Shown: one piece after another, positions 16,069-29,865 of the stretch
How the letters are laid out: the number at the start of each line of letters is the position of its first letter
Position numbering within the stretch: the stretch's first letter is position 1
Source of the DNA: Armadillidium nasatum
Taxonomy: Eukaryota > Arthropoda > Malacostraca > Isopoda > Armadillidiidae
Reading direction: 5' to 3'
NCBI GenBank assembly: GCA_009176605.1
Contig: SEYY01022824.1
Location: 5,001 to 46,185, forward strand
Length of the DNA: 41,185 bases
Notes under the pieces: model-generated
Database searches by the model: none
What the model was told of the DNA's origin: nothing
Seen by the model: the letters and a program-made list of their open reading frames with translations, nothing else
Translations under genes and position numbers: made by a program

Positions 16069-16799
16069 TACTGTACATATCTCACTTTCCAGAATCTTAA
16101 TTAAAAACCATATAAAAAAAGATGAGACAATACCTTCAACTTCAACTCTATCCCTATTTATAAACATTTTCAGCAACTCAAGTTTTCTAATTGTGCAGTT
16201 TTATCATTTATAAAAATCTTAGTTAAACCACTATATTTTCCAAACAATGGCTCTCTCAACTCCTTAAATCATTTATTTGTCTCTTCTCTACCGAATTAAA
16301 CTGTATTAAAAGAATTAATTCACTCTCAATCTGAGCATTTCAAAAGAAGATGTTTAACGCGTTAACTTAGATGAAACTTAAATAAAAAAGAAGTGATCTT
16401 GAATCCTAAAATAAATAATTGAAATTACTTTCTAACTTTTCTTCCAATGAAACTGCTGTTTAATGGAAACAAAAGATATAGGCCTAATCAATAATAGTAA
16501 TATCAGGAAATAGAATATCACATGGAACCATTCAATCATTACTATTCTTCAATACATGTACGCAGAAAATAATCAAAAACACCAAATATAAGGCCTACTC
16601 TTATGAAAAACCATAATTAAGATAATGTTAAGATTTAAACTGCGAAGCGCCAGGGCTTAAGGCCCATCGTCACTAAGACCTGGAAAATCTATTTACCAGG
16701 TTTTTTAATCCAGCCTGAGGCTACGAAGGAACCTCAGGATTGCTCTGAAAGAAACTATTTTAGTTTTTTCAGGCCGAATTATAGCATTTTCCCTTTCTA
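16069..16799. other. AT-rich stretch, no gene seen
   Basis: Mostly unique-looking sequence. At 16,640-16,760 there are two small perfect stems (ACCTGG/CCAGGT and CCTGAGG/CCTCAGG) in a slightly GC-richer patch leading into family C copy 1. No coding similarity was found. Confidence 0.4.
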
Positions 16800-17195
16800 A
16801 ACACCTTCCAAAAATCAAAAAATCCTTAGGTGTAGCATTTTTTTATTATTTTTTTTGTCCGGAAGAGTAAATTTTTCCATTTTTTTAAATTCAAGTGATT
16901 CAAGTGCAAATTATCTTTTTTCTAAAGAACATATCAAAAATCGTACCCTAGCGTTTCTTGGAATTGGGGCTGAGAATATACAGTTAAATTTTCAGGTCAT
17001 TTCGACCAGTGGTTTGGCCCCGCTATTCCCTTTTTTGGGGGGGAAATTTGTCCAAAAACTTTTACAAACCGTTAGAGATACAGAAAAAAAAGTCAGATAT
17101 CAACTTTTTTTCAGTGTGTTGAAATGCATATACCTTGCAGATTTCGTAAAATTAGGTCAAAAATTTAAAAAAAAAAAAAAATTTTTTTGAAATAG
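16800..17195 (+). repeat. family C dispersed repeat, copy 1
   Basis: Shares the word order ATCAAAAATC, TTGGGGCTGAGAATA, CAGTTAAATTTTCAGGTCAT, then GGTTTGGCCCCGCTATT, AAACCGTTAGAGA and finally AAATGCATATAC with 23,735-24,010, 24,225-24,570 and, inverted, 33,160-33,465. Divergence between copies is high, so the family is old. No long frame is conserved between copies, so it is probably non-coding or the 3' part of an unknown element. Confidence 0.6.
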
Positions 17196-18060
17196 AAAGC
17201 TCCCTTAAACTAAAGTTTGTTAGGTTTAGTAGTAGGAAAATAATATGCAATGTACACCTTCATGCCAGAGGGAATCACTTCGGAGCGCTACTACATGACC
17301 TACTATATAAATATAATAGGCGTAAATCCAGGATAAACTAGCTGAGAGGTCTTGGTGACACCAACCCCATCACCGGAGGTCACCTACTTCCAAGTAATGA
17401 TGGGAGGACCTATTTTTGGAAGCCACTTTTCTAGGTTTCTCTGGGGCAACTAATATTGATGCCATCATAACTATTCTGTAAGGAATGTGCTGTCTGTAAT
17501 GGTTTTAATTTTTTTTATGAAAAAAGAGACTACTCCTTGTAGAAGAATATGGTGATAAGCACAAAAGAGTGCTTACCATCGGGAGCTAGGAGTGAAATGG
17601 AAGGTACCTTTACCACCCTATATGCACAGTGAGGGTAATCTCATTATCTCGGGAGAGCTACTTCCCTCCCCTATATGATAACTTGATTATTCTCATTTTC
17701 TCCACTACTTTTCCTTTAGCTAAGATATTGAATCTGATGTGTCTGTAGTCTGAGTGTGAAAACTTCTTCAGACACCCTTTAGTTCAATAATTATATTTTT
17801 AGGTTAACATTTGCATGGATTCTAAATAACACCTTCTGCCTATTCGTTATTATGAAAGAAGATTTGTTGCCCCTATACACATAATCCAAATTATTCTGAA
17901 CTTAAAATTCTAAGAGATTCTCACCTCTTTTATTTACGTTACTATTATCCCACATGAAATAATGGCGCTGAGTCACATATTATGATCACTCCCAAATTTC
18001 TCTAGGGGAAGAAATTCAAGTCTTTTTACCTATTATGGAGGTGTTGCCTCCAACTCTCAA
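17196..18060. other. unique-looking stretch, no gene seen
   Basis: Moderately AT-rich with a few GC-richer patches near 17,340-17,430. No frame on either strand showed a recognisable domain. Confidence 0.4.
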
Positions 18061-18450
18061 CTGAAATAGGTGGAGTCAAATTTAGCCTCTTGTTATCCTT
18101 CAATGGTCGGCACCTCTACTAGGGCCAATGCCAAGTCTTCTGTTGTCAATTCTGAAATAGAGAGATTAATTTTATTGTCCATAAAATGGCGCCACAAAAC
18201 CTGTTATACTCTCGACAATATTTTAATCTGTCCACCTTTGTTGATTTTCCGAATATTTTGCTTTTGCAATCCAGGGCTCTTGCCAGAGAGCCATTCCCAG
18301 TTTTTCCTTCACGAAGGTTCTAAGGAGAACATCTGTGGATGCTTCTTGCATAATGAAAGTCGATTTGAAGGCAATCAAAGTTCCTCTCGCCTTTCATTAC
18401 TTTGATTTCAACTTGGGGACTTCACCGAAACCCTCCATCGGATAGGCATT
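18000..18450 (-). pseudogene. possible LINE endonuclease trace
   Basis: A minus-strand frame reads VKEKLGMALWQEPWIAKAK, resembling the IALIQEPWI..G block at the start of LINE (R1/I/jockey type) endonucleases. Stops occur soon after and no later endonuclease motif (GDFN or SDH) could be read in line. The similarity is short and may be accidental. Confidence 0.25.
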
Positions 18451-19090
18451 TTCACACGTAATTTCTTTTTGTAGGATCCATTATATCTGTTTGAGGGACT
18501 TGAAGTGCTTGGAGTGCTTGGGGTGGCATCCTACTCTAATGTCACTCTGGCTGTGGAGGAAAGTGGCTTTTCCCTTCTTCCGCTTTTTACTTCTGAGAGC
18601 TGGTCAATAAAGAAGACCATTAATGTTGAGTCCCCTTTATCTATTGTTCTTAGCACCCTCCATTTCTCCACTTCTGATTATTTATTCTGGCTTTTCTCAA
18701 GAGCAAGAATGATTTCATTCTCATCCTTGGTATTGCCAGTACAGAATTCCCTCATAATTATGCTGATTTTTATCCTCTTCTACAGCACTGAGAATGAATT
18801 TCAGCCTCTTGGGTGCGGTCTCTTTATCACAATTATCAGTCGTTCAGGCTTTAAGATAGGGTTGTGGAATTGGGATGATATGTCGCCTCTATATTCTTCA
18901 ACCTTCTTTAAGATGTTCTTCTTTATGGAATTCAATTGTTTAGTTGTCAGGAGGTTTCTGGGAAGTCTTTGGCGAATACCTCTACTTTATACTATTGCTT
19001 GTTTGTCTGAGTGTTGTGTGGAAGGTTTTACCCCCTTCTTGGTATTCAGCCCTGGGTATTATAATACTCCCTTCTAGTGTAGAGGCAGTT

Positions 19091-19092
<2 letters not shown>
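18451..19092. other. stretch with a long plus-strand ORF of doubtful meaning
   Basis: A plus-strand frame is open from 18,505 to 19,077 (190 codons) but encodes a Ser/Phe/Leu-rich sequence without recognisable domains. If the minus-strand LINE trace at 18,000-18,450 is real, this would be its upstream (Gag-like) region. Confidence 0.3.

Positions 19093-19167
<75 letters not shown>
19093..19167. repeat. (CT)n microsatellite, ~75 bp
   Basis: Perfect CT dinucleotides, about 37 units, ending TTTCCTGCTGG. It is the only long pyrimidine/purine dinucleotide array in the window. Confidence 0.97.
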
Positions 19168-20290
<1,123 letters not shown>

Positions 20291-20875
20291 AGACCTGACT
20301 TTTGGCTGCAGTGCTAGTGTCAAGTGGCACTGTGCCAATGGCAACCTCATGCTCTTTCCATAGCTCTTTTTTTATGTGAAATGAGGGAAATAGCCCACAT
20401 GCTCTTTTCTGAGAATTTTTTAACCCCTAAATTCGGGTAATCAGCTAATTAATCCGAATAATCTCCAAATTAATTAAGCTAATCCCATAATCCGTTAATT
20501 TTGGCACCTAATTAATGACTTTAATTTCTTTATCTTTTAAGCAACGCTCCCTACTGATATTTTTCTCGAAACGTGCCTCGGAATGAGAGAAATACCACAC
20601 ACTCTTTCTTTAGCTATTTCTAACTAATTTTAGTTTTTTTCTACCCGTTTCTAGCTTTTCATAACTTTTCTGGCACGTGCCACTATGTTTAAGACATACC
20701 CCTCGAAACGAGAGAAGTGCCAGCTTCAGCGACAGCTGAATCTGATGGTAAGGCATCTTTGGTGATAGCGTCACTCGCGGTTGCGTATGCACAAAAGTAC
20801 ACGCACAAACACACACACCTGACACTGTGACATTATGATATTGGCCTATTGTGACACTATGACGTCAGCCATCCT

Positions 20876-21055
20876 CCATCTTAGATTTCTGTCCACGTGG
20901 AGCTTCGCCGCTATCTTGAATTTATGTCCATATGGCTTTCGCTGCCAACTTGAATTTCCATCCACGTGGTTTTATTTGCCTTCTTGAATTTCTGTTAACG
21001 TGGGTTTCGACGCAATCTTGAATTTCTGTCCACGTGATTTTCATCTCCACCATAT
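20876..21055. repeat. tandem ~36-40 bp units carrying CACGTG
   Basis: Four to five units share CTTGAATTT-TGTCCACGTGG and variants (CCATATGG, TTAACGTGG). At least three retain the CACGTG core, near 20,893, 20,960 and 21,030. The corresponding stretch of copy 2 (about 32,030-32,180) has similar but more decayed units. Confidence 0.65.
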
Positions 21056-21061
21056 TGATTT

Positions 21062-21150
21062 TCTCTGTTGCCTTCTCTCTGATTTCCTTTCTGGTCGTTC
21101 TATAGCAGCTGTTGTAGACGCCCACCGTTCATTCTATTCATTGAATTTCT
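21062..21150 (+). mobile_element. LINE-B RT fragment, ~90 bp, inside family D copy 1
   Basis: The bases encode [15 protein letters not shown] with flanking residues. They match LINE-B at 22,605-22,690 nearly base for base, then family D sequence resumes. Family D copy 2 lacks this block, so it was gained by copy 1. Confidence 0.75.
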
Positions 21151-21267
21151 CTTAACTCTACCATAGCATGATTTTGAAATTTTCCCGCCATTTTTTTCAT
21201 CGTAGCGCCATCTTTTGAATGAAAATTGAACCTCCAATATTTCCAAATCTGGATACGAACTCAAAAT

Positions 21268-21338
21268 TTTCGAGAGATCAGGATTCGAAATCTCACCCTC
21301 TGATTTCCAATACATCACGTTACCACTACACTAAACTT
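21268..21338 (-). promoter_or_regulatory. tRNA-like pol III promoter, family D copy 1
   Basis: On the minus strand an A-box-like TAGTGTAGTGGTAACG is followed about 35 bases later by a B-box-like GATTTCGAATCC. The same arrangement is in copy 2. Acceptor-stem pairing is not evident, so this is a SINE-type relic and not a working tRNA gene. Confidence 0.65.
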
Positions 21339-21340
21339 TT

Positions 21341-22254
21341 TCCTTCCTTTTCTCTCATATACTTTACGTAACTTAAAATAATTTATTATTTTTGTGATTA
21401 AATAATCACGATTACGTTATCGTTGGTATCATCCGTTGTTATATAATGATCATATAGTCACTGCTATTACGTAATATTTACGTAACAATCACTGACACCA
21501 AATAAATTCCTTTAACATATTAATATGACGCCATCAGCATCACGTGACTTTGAATCCAATGGAGTCGAATGATCTTCAGAGTCGTATCGGCAGGAAGGAC
21601 CACTTTGGGCTCGGAACCGGTAAGCCGCTGGGGATCCGGAAATAACGCGGGAGCTACCACAAGTTCCGAAACCCAGGAGGCGTAGTAAAATGAGGAGCGC
21701 GAACGTGTGCGAATACACAAACTCACGATGGATAAGGATTTAGAGACATTTATTGCTTAGAGATATTCTGAATATTAGCAGTGAACTACTTTTTAGTGAA
21801 ATTTGCCAACACTTCATATGCGTTAATACCTAAAATTATATATTTAAACACGGATATATATTTCTATATTGTAACGTCTAACGTTTTCTTTGTACGTTTT
21901 GCTTTCAAATCATGACCCGAATTACAAATCGTGGAACTATTCAATTTCTTAACTAAGTGGCGTCATAATGAACCCTATTATTTTTTCTCATATTTAACAT
22001 GCTTCTGAAATACTTTCATATTTACTGAGAGTACAATATAACCATGTGTCTCTGATGTCATATCCATGTGATATTTCCTGTTTAGGGCTCGCTACATTAA
22101 CATTTATCGTATAACATAACCACGTGTTTATTATACCAGAATCAATATTTTATTATTTAACATATTTATGCATATTTGTCACACGAAAGACTCAGAAACG
22201 TACGTGGTTCTCATAACCGATTCGTCATACAGAAGTTTTTTAAACATGCTCATT
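21341..22254. other. stretch without a gene, containing a GC-rich island
   Basis: 21,525-21,735 is clearly richer in G+C than its surroundings, with two overlapping open minus-strand frames of 68 codons that have no recognisable motif. It could be a fragment of an LTR or an unknown element. The rest is AT-rich and unassigned. Confidence 0.4.
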
Positions 22255-23565
22255 TGTACTTCCGAGCTTGCACCCTGCCTTGGTAAATTGCCATCTCAGC
22301 CCTCTAACTACCATCCAAATTCTTTAACCTAAGTTCTCTCTAAAGTTTAAGAATCTATCCTTAACAGGAAGATTTGGAAACACCTCAATTCTTCTACTCT
22401 TATCTCTGATCGCCAGTATGGCTTTCGTAAGAAACGCTCTACAGGTGATCTTCTTTCCCTTCTCTCTTGCTCTTCGTCCTCCACTCTTCGGCATTTCGGT
22501 GAATCTTTTGCTGTCGCGCTGGACATATCGAAAGCTTTCGATAGAGTCTGGCACAAAGCTTTGATTTCCAAACTTCACTCTTTCGGAATCCATCCTTCTC
22601 TCTGTGACCTTCTTTCTGATTTCCTTTCTGGTCGTTCAATAGCAGCTGTTGTAGACGGCCACCGTTCATCCTATAAATCTATTAATAGTGGTGTTACTCA
22701 AGGACCTGTTCTATCCCAAACACTTTTTCTGCTTTTCATTAATGACCATCTCTCTATTACTTCATCTCCTATCCACTCCTATGCCGATGACTTCACCCTT
22801 TATTACTCTTTTCATTTTCATTTTCATTCTCTCTACTCGACACAATCTTCCACACAACTATGATATGTTCTTCGAAAACACACAACTCAAACCTTCATCT
22901 CTCCTTAATATTCTCGGTGTTTCTTTTTCTCGTGATCTTTCTTAGAAAGATCACATTATTTCTCTTTCTAAACAAATTTCTAAGAGGTTGGGTGTTTTGA
23001 GGCGCCTATAGCATTTCTTCCCTCCACCCCAGTTACTTGCTCTGTAAGAGGTGTTGTTCGCCCCTGTATGGAGTATGCGTGACACATCTTGGGTGGTTCC
23101 ACTCATACAGCTCTCCTGGAAAAGGTGGAGCTAGGGCTTTTTGTCTTTTCAGCTCTCCTGCTGTCACTAATTCTCTCCAATCTCTTTCTTCCCGTTGAAT
23201 TGTTGCGTCACTCTCTCTTTACTATCGCTATTACAATGGACACTGCTCTTCTGAACTCTCTCGTCGCATACCTGCTCCATTGAGAAGGGCTCGTGCAACT
23301 CGTCTTTCTACACACTCATCCTTTCTCTGTCCAACTCTCTGACCCCAGACTTAACCGCGATTCTCAATCTTAAATGTACTCTACTGGTAAAGTCTGGAAC
23401 ACACTTCCTTCATATTTTTTTTCCAACTTTCTATGACTTAGGCACCTTCAAACGCCGTGTATCAGGTCATGTCGGGGTTTAATTTGACCATGTTCCAGAC
23501 TTTCCCCTAATTCTGGTGGTGTTTTGGGAGGCCTCTGACCTTTGCCCACCTGAGGTAAAAAAATT
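22255..23565 (+). mobile_element. LINE-B copy 2, RT to 3' end, dead
   Basis: Starts at [10 protein letters not shown], jumps by deletion to SQPSNYHPN, then reads QYGFRKKRSTGDLLSL and [30 protein letters not shown] and SYADDFTLYYS (motif C) follow. A deletion near 22,820-22,830 removes the segment between YADD and STRHNLPHN. Stops at 22,945 and 23,010 interrupt the C-terminal part. The 3' end is GCCCACCTGAGGTAAAAAAATT at 23,545-23,565, without a (TA)n array. Confidence 0.85.
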
Positions 23566-23734
23566 AATCATTCAAATAATGAATCAATGTTGACATAATA
23601 AGGGAGATCAGAGGTTTTCACGAGTGATCTTGTGGGGGAAAGAGCAGTGAGTTCAAGGTGTACGTGCAAAGAATTGGAGATGATAAGTATGCGCTAGAGA
23701 GCTAGCACAGAATCTACACTTGACTGATTATACC

Positions 23735-24010
23735 TCTTTTTTTTAACCTGATATCAAAAATCGCTTGCAGCGGATTAAAGAGATTGGGGCTAAGATGGCT
23801 CAGGCCAATTTCCATCTCATGTGGAAAAATATTTTTTTCCCGCTATTTCTTTTTTTTGTTGAGTTATGACCACTAATAACTATGAAACCGGTATAGACTC
23901 ATAAAAACACTAAAAATGAAGCTTTTTTTCACCGGGAAAAAAGCTATATACACAGAAAATTTCACCCAAACCGCTCAAATAATAAAAAAAAAATTTTTAA
24001 ACCGAACCCT
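23735..24010 (+). repeat. family C dispersed repeat, copy 2
   Basis: Matches copy 1 through GATATCAAAAATCG, GGGGCTAAGATGG, CATCTCATGTGG, AACCGGTATAGACTCATAAA and GCTATATACACAGAAAATTTC. Ends in an A-run. No protein-coding frame is conserved. Confidence 0.6.
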
Positions 24011-24036
24011 CCAATTTTTAAATGCTATTTGTTCTC

Positions 24037-24117
24037 TTCGAGATATAGCCTCTCAAACTTTGACAATTTTGAAATTTCTTCCACAATTGTCAATTTTTTG
24101 AGAGGCTATATCTCGAA
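24037..24117. ncRNA. long near-perfect hairpin, possible small-RNA precursor or foldback
   Basis: The arms 24,037-24,057 and 24,097-24,117 are exact reverse complements over 21 bases. After a two- to three-base bulge a further ~9 pairs form (TTGACAATT with AATTGTCAA), leaving a loop of about 10-15 bases. The size (81 nt, ~30 pairs) is within the range of animal pre-miRNAs. The same could be the tip of a foldback transposon, since it lies between two family C copies. Confidence 0.45.
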
Positions 24118-24224
24118 AACAACAACTAGCATTGAATAATCATGTTGAAGCCCTTCCACTCCTCTATACGCCCACCAAAAATTAAAAATGTTGTAGGTGT
24201 AGTTTTATTTCTAATATTTTTTTT

Positions 24225-24570
24225 TTTTTTTTTTTGTCTGGAAGTGTAGAAAAAAAAATTCACAATTTTTTTTTCGACACTTGGTCGAAAAAAGGGCCTA
24301 TAACTTTTTTTAAAATACAAATAACAAAACAAGAAGCTTTTGTAGATAATAGATTTGTAAATATACTGTCAGATTTTCAGGTGATTCCAGCTGTTGGTTT
24401 GGCACACCACTTATTTGAAAAAGAGGAAAATTTTCAACAAAAGCAAATTTTCCCCTTAATAAATACTGAAACACGTCAGAAATGGGATATTTTCAGCAGG
24501 AAAAAAGCTATACACATTGCAAATTTCAGGGAAATCAGTCGAAACTTTAAAAAAAATTAATAAAAAAACC
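24225..24570 (+). repeat. family C dispersed repeat, copy 3
   Basis: Similar to copy 1 through 'ttttgtctggaagtgtaga', CTGTCAGATTTTCAGGTGATT, TTGGTTTGGCA, ACACGTCAGAAA and GCAAATTTCAGGGAAATCAG. Lies in the same orientation as copy 2, with the hairpin between them. Confidence 0.55.
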
Positions 24571-24639
24571 TCAGGAAAGAGCGTGGAAGGCAATTTTTCC
24601 CCTTACTTCTCCTTTAAAAAGGTCTCAGAAGAGAATGTA

Positions 24640-24965
<326 letters not shown>

Positions 24966-25107
24966 GTTTTGTTTTTTAAACCATCATGTTTTTTTGGTTT
25001 AAACTAACTAAAAAAAAAAAATACAATAGTTTTTTTGGTTTCTTTGTTTTTTTTAACGAAAATAAAATGAAAAGTAGCTTAAAGCAAAATATATAGCTTT
25101 CACATTG

Positions 25108-25110
<3 letters not shown>

Positions 25111-25194
<84 letters not shown>
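25111..25194. repeat. (TA)n array, ~84 bp
   Basis: Uninterrupted TA, with A/T-homopolymer-rich sequence on its left (24,966-25,110). Confidence 0.97.
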
Positions 25195-25198
<4 letters not shown>

Positions 25199-25499
25199 AG
25201 GTATGAGGAGGACGTATATAGGGGGAGGACGCAGTGCTGTCTGAAGTGATGAAAGTACCCCCCCACTGGGCTTAACACAAGGGTGACAGGGTGCGGTAGA
25301 CCATTCCGTTTCACTCCGATGCCCATTGTTTCGTTCCTTTTCGCGTTTCATCTTCTCAGAGGGTCTCTAGTGTACCCTTGACTCACATTAGAGTGTCTAT
25401 GCTCCCACAACTATCCTCCTTCTTCACATATGTTCTACAAATTTACAAGCGCTTACATTTACATTACCTATTAAATAAATCAGAAATGGCGAACATAAA
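25195..25499. other. unassigned stretch before LINE-B copy 3
   Basis: More balanced base composition than its surroundings, with C8 at 25,258. It could be the LINE-B 5' region or a separate fragment; no coding match was seen. Confidence 0.35.
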
Positions 25500-25742
25500 T
25501 CTGCCTCGGAAAATTCAAGAGAGGCGAATTCCAAAATAACCCCTCATCCACTCCTTCCCCCATCACCGCATGGAAGTTGGTGGCCTCCGGTGATTGGGTT
25601 TGCGCCAAAAAGACCTTGTTGCCGACTTGCCCTGGTGCACGGTCTTCTTTTTTCATTAATTTCTGCAACATTTGTGGTTTTTTTCTAATCTCCACTTTGT
25701 CGAACATCACCTCTCCTCTTCTAGACCTCATCTCTTCATCTC

Positions 25743-26243
25743 TTGATCCAGGCGTCTGAGTGCCGTGACAGCAAACCCAACTCTGTTTCCTCCTACTGTC
25801 TCTATCCTCTATTTTCAGCCAAAGGAAGATGTTGCGCATATGTGCGCAATGATGTTGTCTATTCTCGTGTCTCTTATTTGGAGTCTTCTGAATTCTCTAC
25901 TTTATGGCTTAAACTTTCTTGCAACTCTACATCAAAATTCATTTGTACTGTCTACTTATCTTCTAACTCTAAAGACTATCCAAAATTCTTCTACTATCTT
26001 AACTCCAAAATAGAACACATTCTTTCTTCTTCTCCTTTCTCCGAAATCATCATATTAGGTGATTTCAATGTTCACAACTGCCAATGGCTTTTATCTAGTT
26101 CTCATGATCCAGATGGTGTACTCGCCAACCAATTTTCAATCCAGAACAACCTTGAGCAGTTGGTGCATCTCCCTACACGTATCCCTGACCGTCTTGGTGG
26201 TGAACCCAACATACTTGATCTTTTCATAACTTCTCACTGCTAA
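25743..26243 (+). pseudogene. LINE-B ORF2, APE-type endonuclease domain
   Basis: The 166-codon frame reads GRCCAYVRNDVVYSRV, a 20-residue block ending in LWLKLS, EIIILGDFNVHNCQWL (the GDFN block with catalytic Asp and Asn), PTRIPDRLGGEPNILDLFIT, and stops where SDHN should soon follow. Upstream, the first endonuclease motif (LTETQ) is lost in a frame break near 25,740. The domain nicks target DNA to prime reverse transcription. Its catalytic GDFN is intact but the N-terminal Glu motif is not, so the domain is not functional. Confidence 0.85.
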
Positions 26244-26540
26244 ACTCTTTCCTCCTCTGGGTTTACTCGATCACCTTCTAATCTCTATATCTTGTACTGT
26301 CTCTTCAAGTCTTCCGCAAGAACGGCCCCCGCCTTTGGCGAGGAGATGTTTCTGGCATTTCGGTGCCACTAACTTGTCTGACTTGAGGTCCTACTTTTCT
26401 GATTTTCCATGGAATGATTACTGTTTCCGTGGTAGGGGTGCCTCTGAGTGTGCAGAGCGCATAACTGAGGTGATTCTCTATGGCATATTCTTTCCCTTCT
26501 ACTAAACCTAACAAACCTTGATTTAACTCTGCTTGTTCTC

Positions 26541-28150
26541 GTGCTATCCGCCGCAGGGATGCTGCCTTCAGGGATTACCGTCGTCTTCAAACTCCAGAAA
26601 CTCATGCAACTTATATGCAAAAATGCAATAATCTTTCTAGCTCCTCTTCCTCTCGCCCTTTCTGGCACTTTGCAAAAATTGAAAACTCTAACTTTTCTTT
26701 TTCCTCTTTCCCTCTTCAAGTATCTTCTGACGGTTCAAGTGCCGTTTTGCCTTCTTCTAAAGCTGAACTCTTCGTTCAAACTTTTGCATCTAATTCAACC
26801 TTGGACGATTCCGGAGCTGTTCCTACTCCTTCAACCCCCTCAAACTCATTTATGCCTAAAATTGTAATTTCTTCCAAAGATGTCATTTCTGCTCTCTCTG
26901 AGCTTAACACTAAGAAGGCGTACGGTCCTGATGGTATCCCTCCTGTGGTTCTCAACACTTGCGCTTCCGAGCTTGCACCCTGCCTTGGTAAACTATTTCG
27001 TCTATGTCTTTCTACTTCAACCTTCCCTTCTTGCTGGAAACGTGCGCTCATTCAGCCTGTGCCGGAGAAGGGGGACCTCTCTCAACCTTCCAACTACCGT
27101 CCCATTTCTTGAACCTCCGTTCTTTCTAAAGTTTTCGAATCTATTCTTAACAGGAAGATTCGAAAACATCTCAATTCTTCTAATCTTATCTCTGATCGTC
27201 AGTATGGCTTTTGTAAGAAACGCTCTACTGGTGATCTTCTTTCCCTTCTCTCTTGCTCTTCGTCCTCCGCTCTTCGGCATTTCGATGAACCTTTTGCTGT
27301 CTCGATGGACATATCGAAAGCTTTCGATATAGTCTGATACAAAGCTTTGATTTCCAAACTTCACTCTTTCAGAATCTATCCTTCACTCTGTGGCCTTCTC
27401 TCTGATTTCCTTACTGGTCGTTCTATAGCAGCTCTTGAAGACGGCCGCAGTTCTTCTTTTAAATATATTAATAGTGGTGTTCCTCAAGGATCTGTTCTAT
27501 CTTCAACACTTTTTCTGCTTTTCATTAATGACCTTCTCTCTATTACATCACCTCCAATCCACGCCTATGCTGATGACTCCACCCTTCATTACTCTTTTCA
27601 TTTTGAAATTAGTGCCTCTCAATAACAGTTAATAGAAGCAAGGAGGGTAGCTTTGGAGCAACTAACCTCTGATCTATCTCGTATTTAAAATTGACCGCAG
27701 AGAAAATATGGTTGTTTTCAATTCCTCAAAAACTCAATTCCTCCATCTCTCTACTCGACACAATCTTCCACACAACGATGATATTTTCTTCGAAACATTC
27801 AACTCAGACTTTCATCTCTCCTTAATATTGTAGGTGTTTCTTTTTCTCGTGATCTTTCTTGGAAAGATCACATTATTTCTTTTTCTAAACAAGCTTTCAA
27901 GAGGTTGGGTGTCTGAGGCGCCTACAGCATTTATTCAATCCACCACAGTTGCTTGCTCTGTGTAGGGGTGTTGTTCGCCACTGTATGGAGTGTGCGTCAC
28001 AAGTCTGGGTTGGTTCCACTCATACAGCTCTCCTAGAAAAGGTGGAGTCTAAGGCTTTTCGCCTTTTCAACTCTCCTACTCTCACTAATTCTCTCTAATC
28101 TCTTTCTACCAGTCGAATTGTTGCATCACTCTCTCTATACTATGCTATTA
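26541..28150 (+). pseudogene. LINE-B ORF2, linker, reverse transcriptase and C-terminal region
   Basis: Continuous similarity with other LINE-B copies: [51 protein letters not shown] and SNYRPIS, then a TGA at 27,110. QYGFCKKRSTGDLLSLL follows. Motif A reads VSMDISKAFDIV, followed by TGA at 27,337. [20 protein letters not shown] is motif B and [11 protein letters not shown] is motif C. Further stops follow at 27,625 and in the C-terminal region, which ends in the remnant of the MEYASHIWGG block near 27,990-28,020. Motifs are present but the frame is broken at least five times. Confidence 0.85.
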
Positions 28151-28483
28151 GAATGGACACTGCTCTTCTGACCTCTCTCGTCGCAAAACTCCTCCATTGA
28201 GTAGGGCTCGTGCAACTCGTCTTTCTACAGTTTCATCCTTTCTCTGTCCAACTCTCTGACCCCAGACTTAATAGTTATCCTCAATCTTACATGTACTCTA
28301 CTGGTAAAGCCTGGAACACAATTCCTTCATCTATTTTTCCAAAACTTCCTATGAATAATACACCTTCAAACGCCGTGTATCAGGTCACGTCGGCCTTTAA
28401 TTTTACAATGTTCCCTACTTTCCCCCTAACTCTGGTGGAGTTTTGGTAGGCCTATGGCCTTTGCCCACCAGAGGTGAAAAAAA

Positions 28484-29812
<1,329 letters not shown>

Positions 29813-29865
29813 ATGTTCTATCTAAAATTTTTGAAACTCTCCTCAACTCTCATTTCCTGGATCAT

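Noticed and set aside
17160..17190. Poly(A) at 17,167-17,180 as a LINE tail
   Set aside because: It lies inside family C, is followed by a T-run, and has no LINE 3' end upstream.
18505..19077. 190-codon plus-strand frame taken as a membrane protein gene
   Set aside because: Compositionally biased, no splice or start context and no domain; the hydrophobic look is what a random T-rich frame gives.
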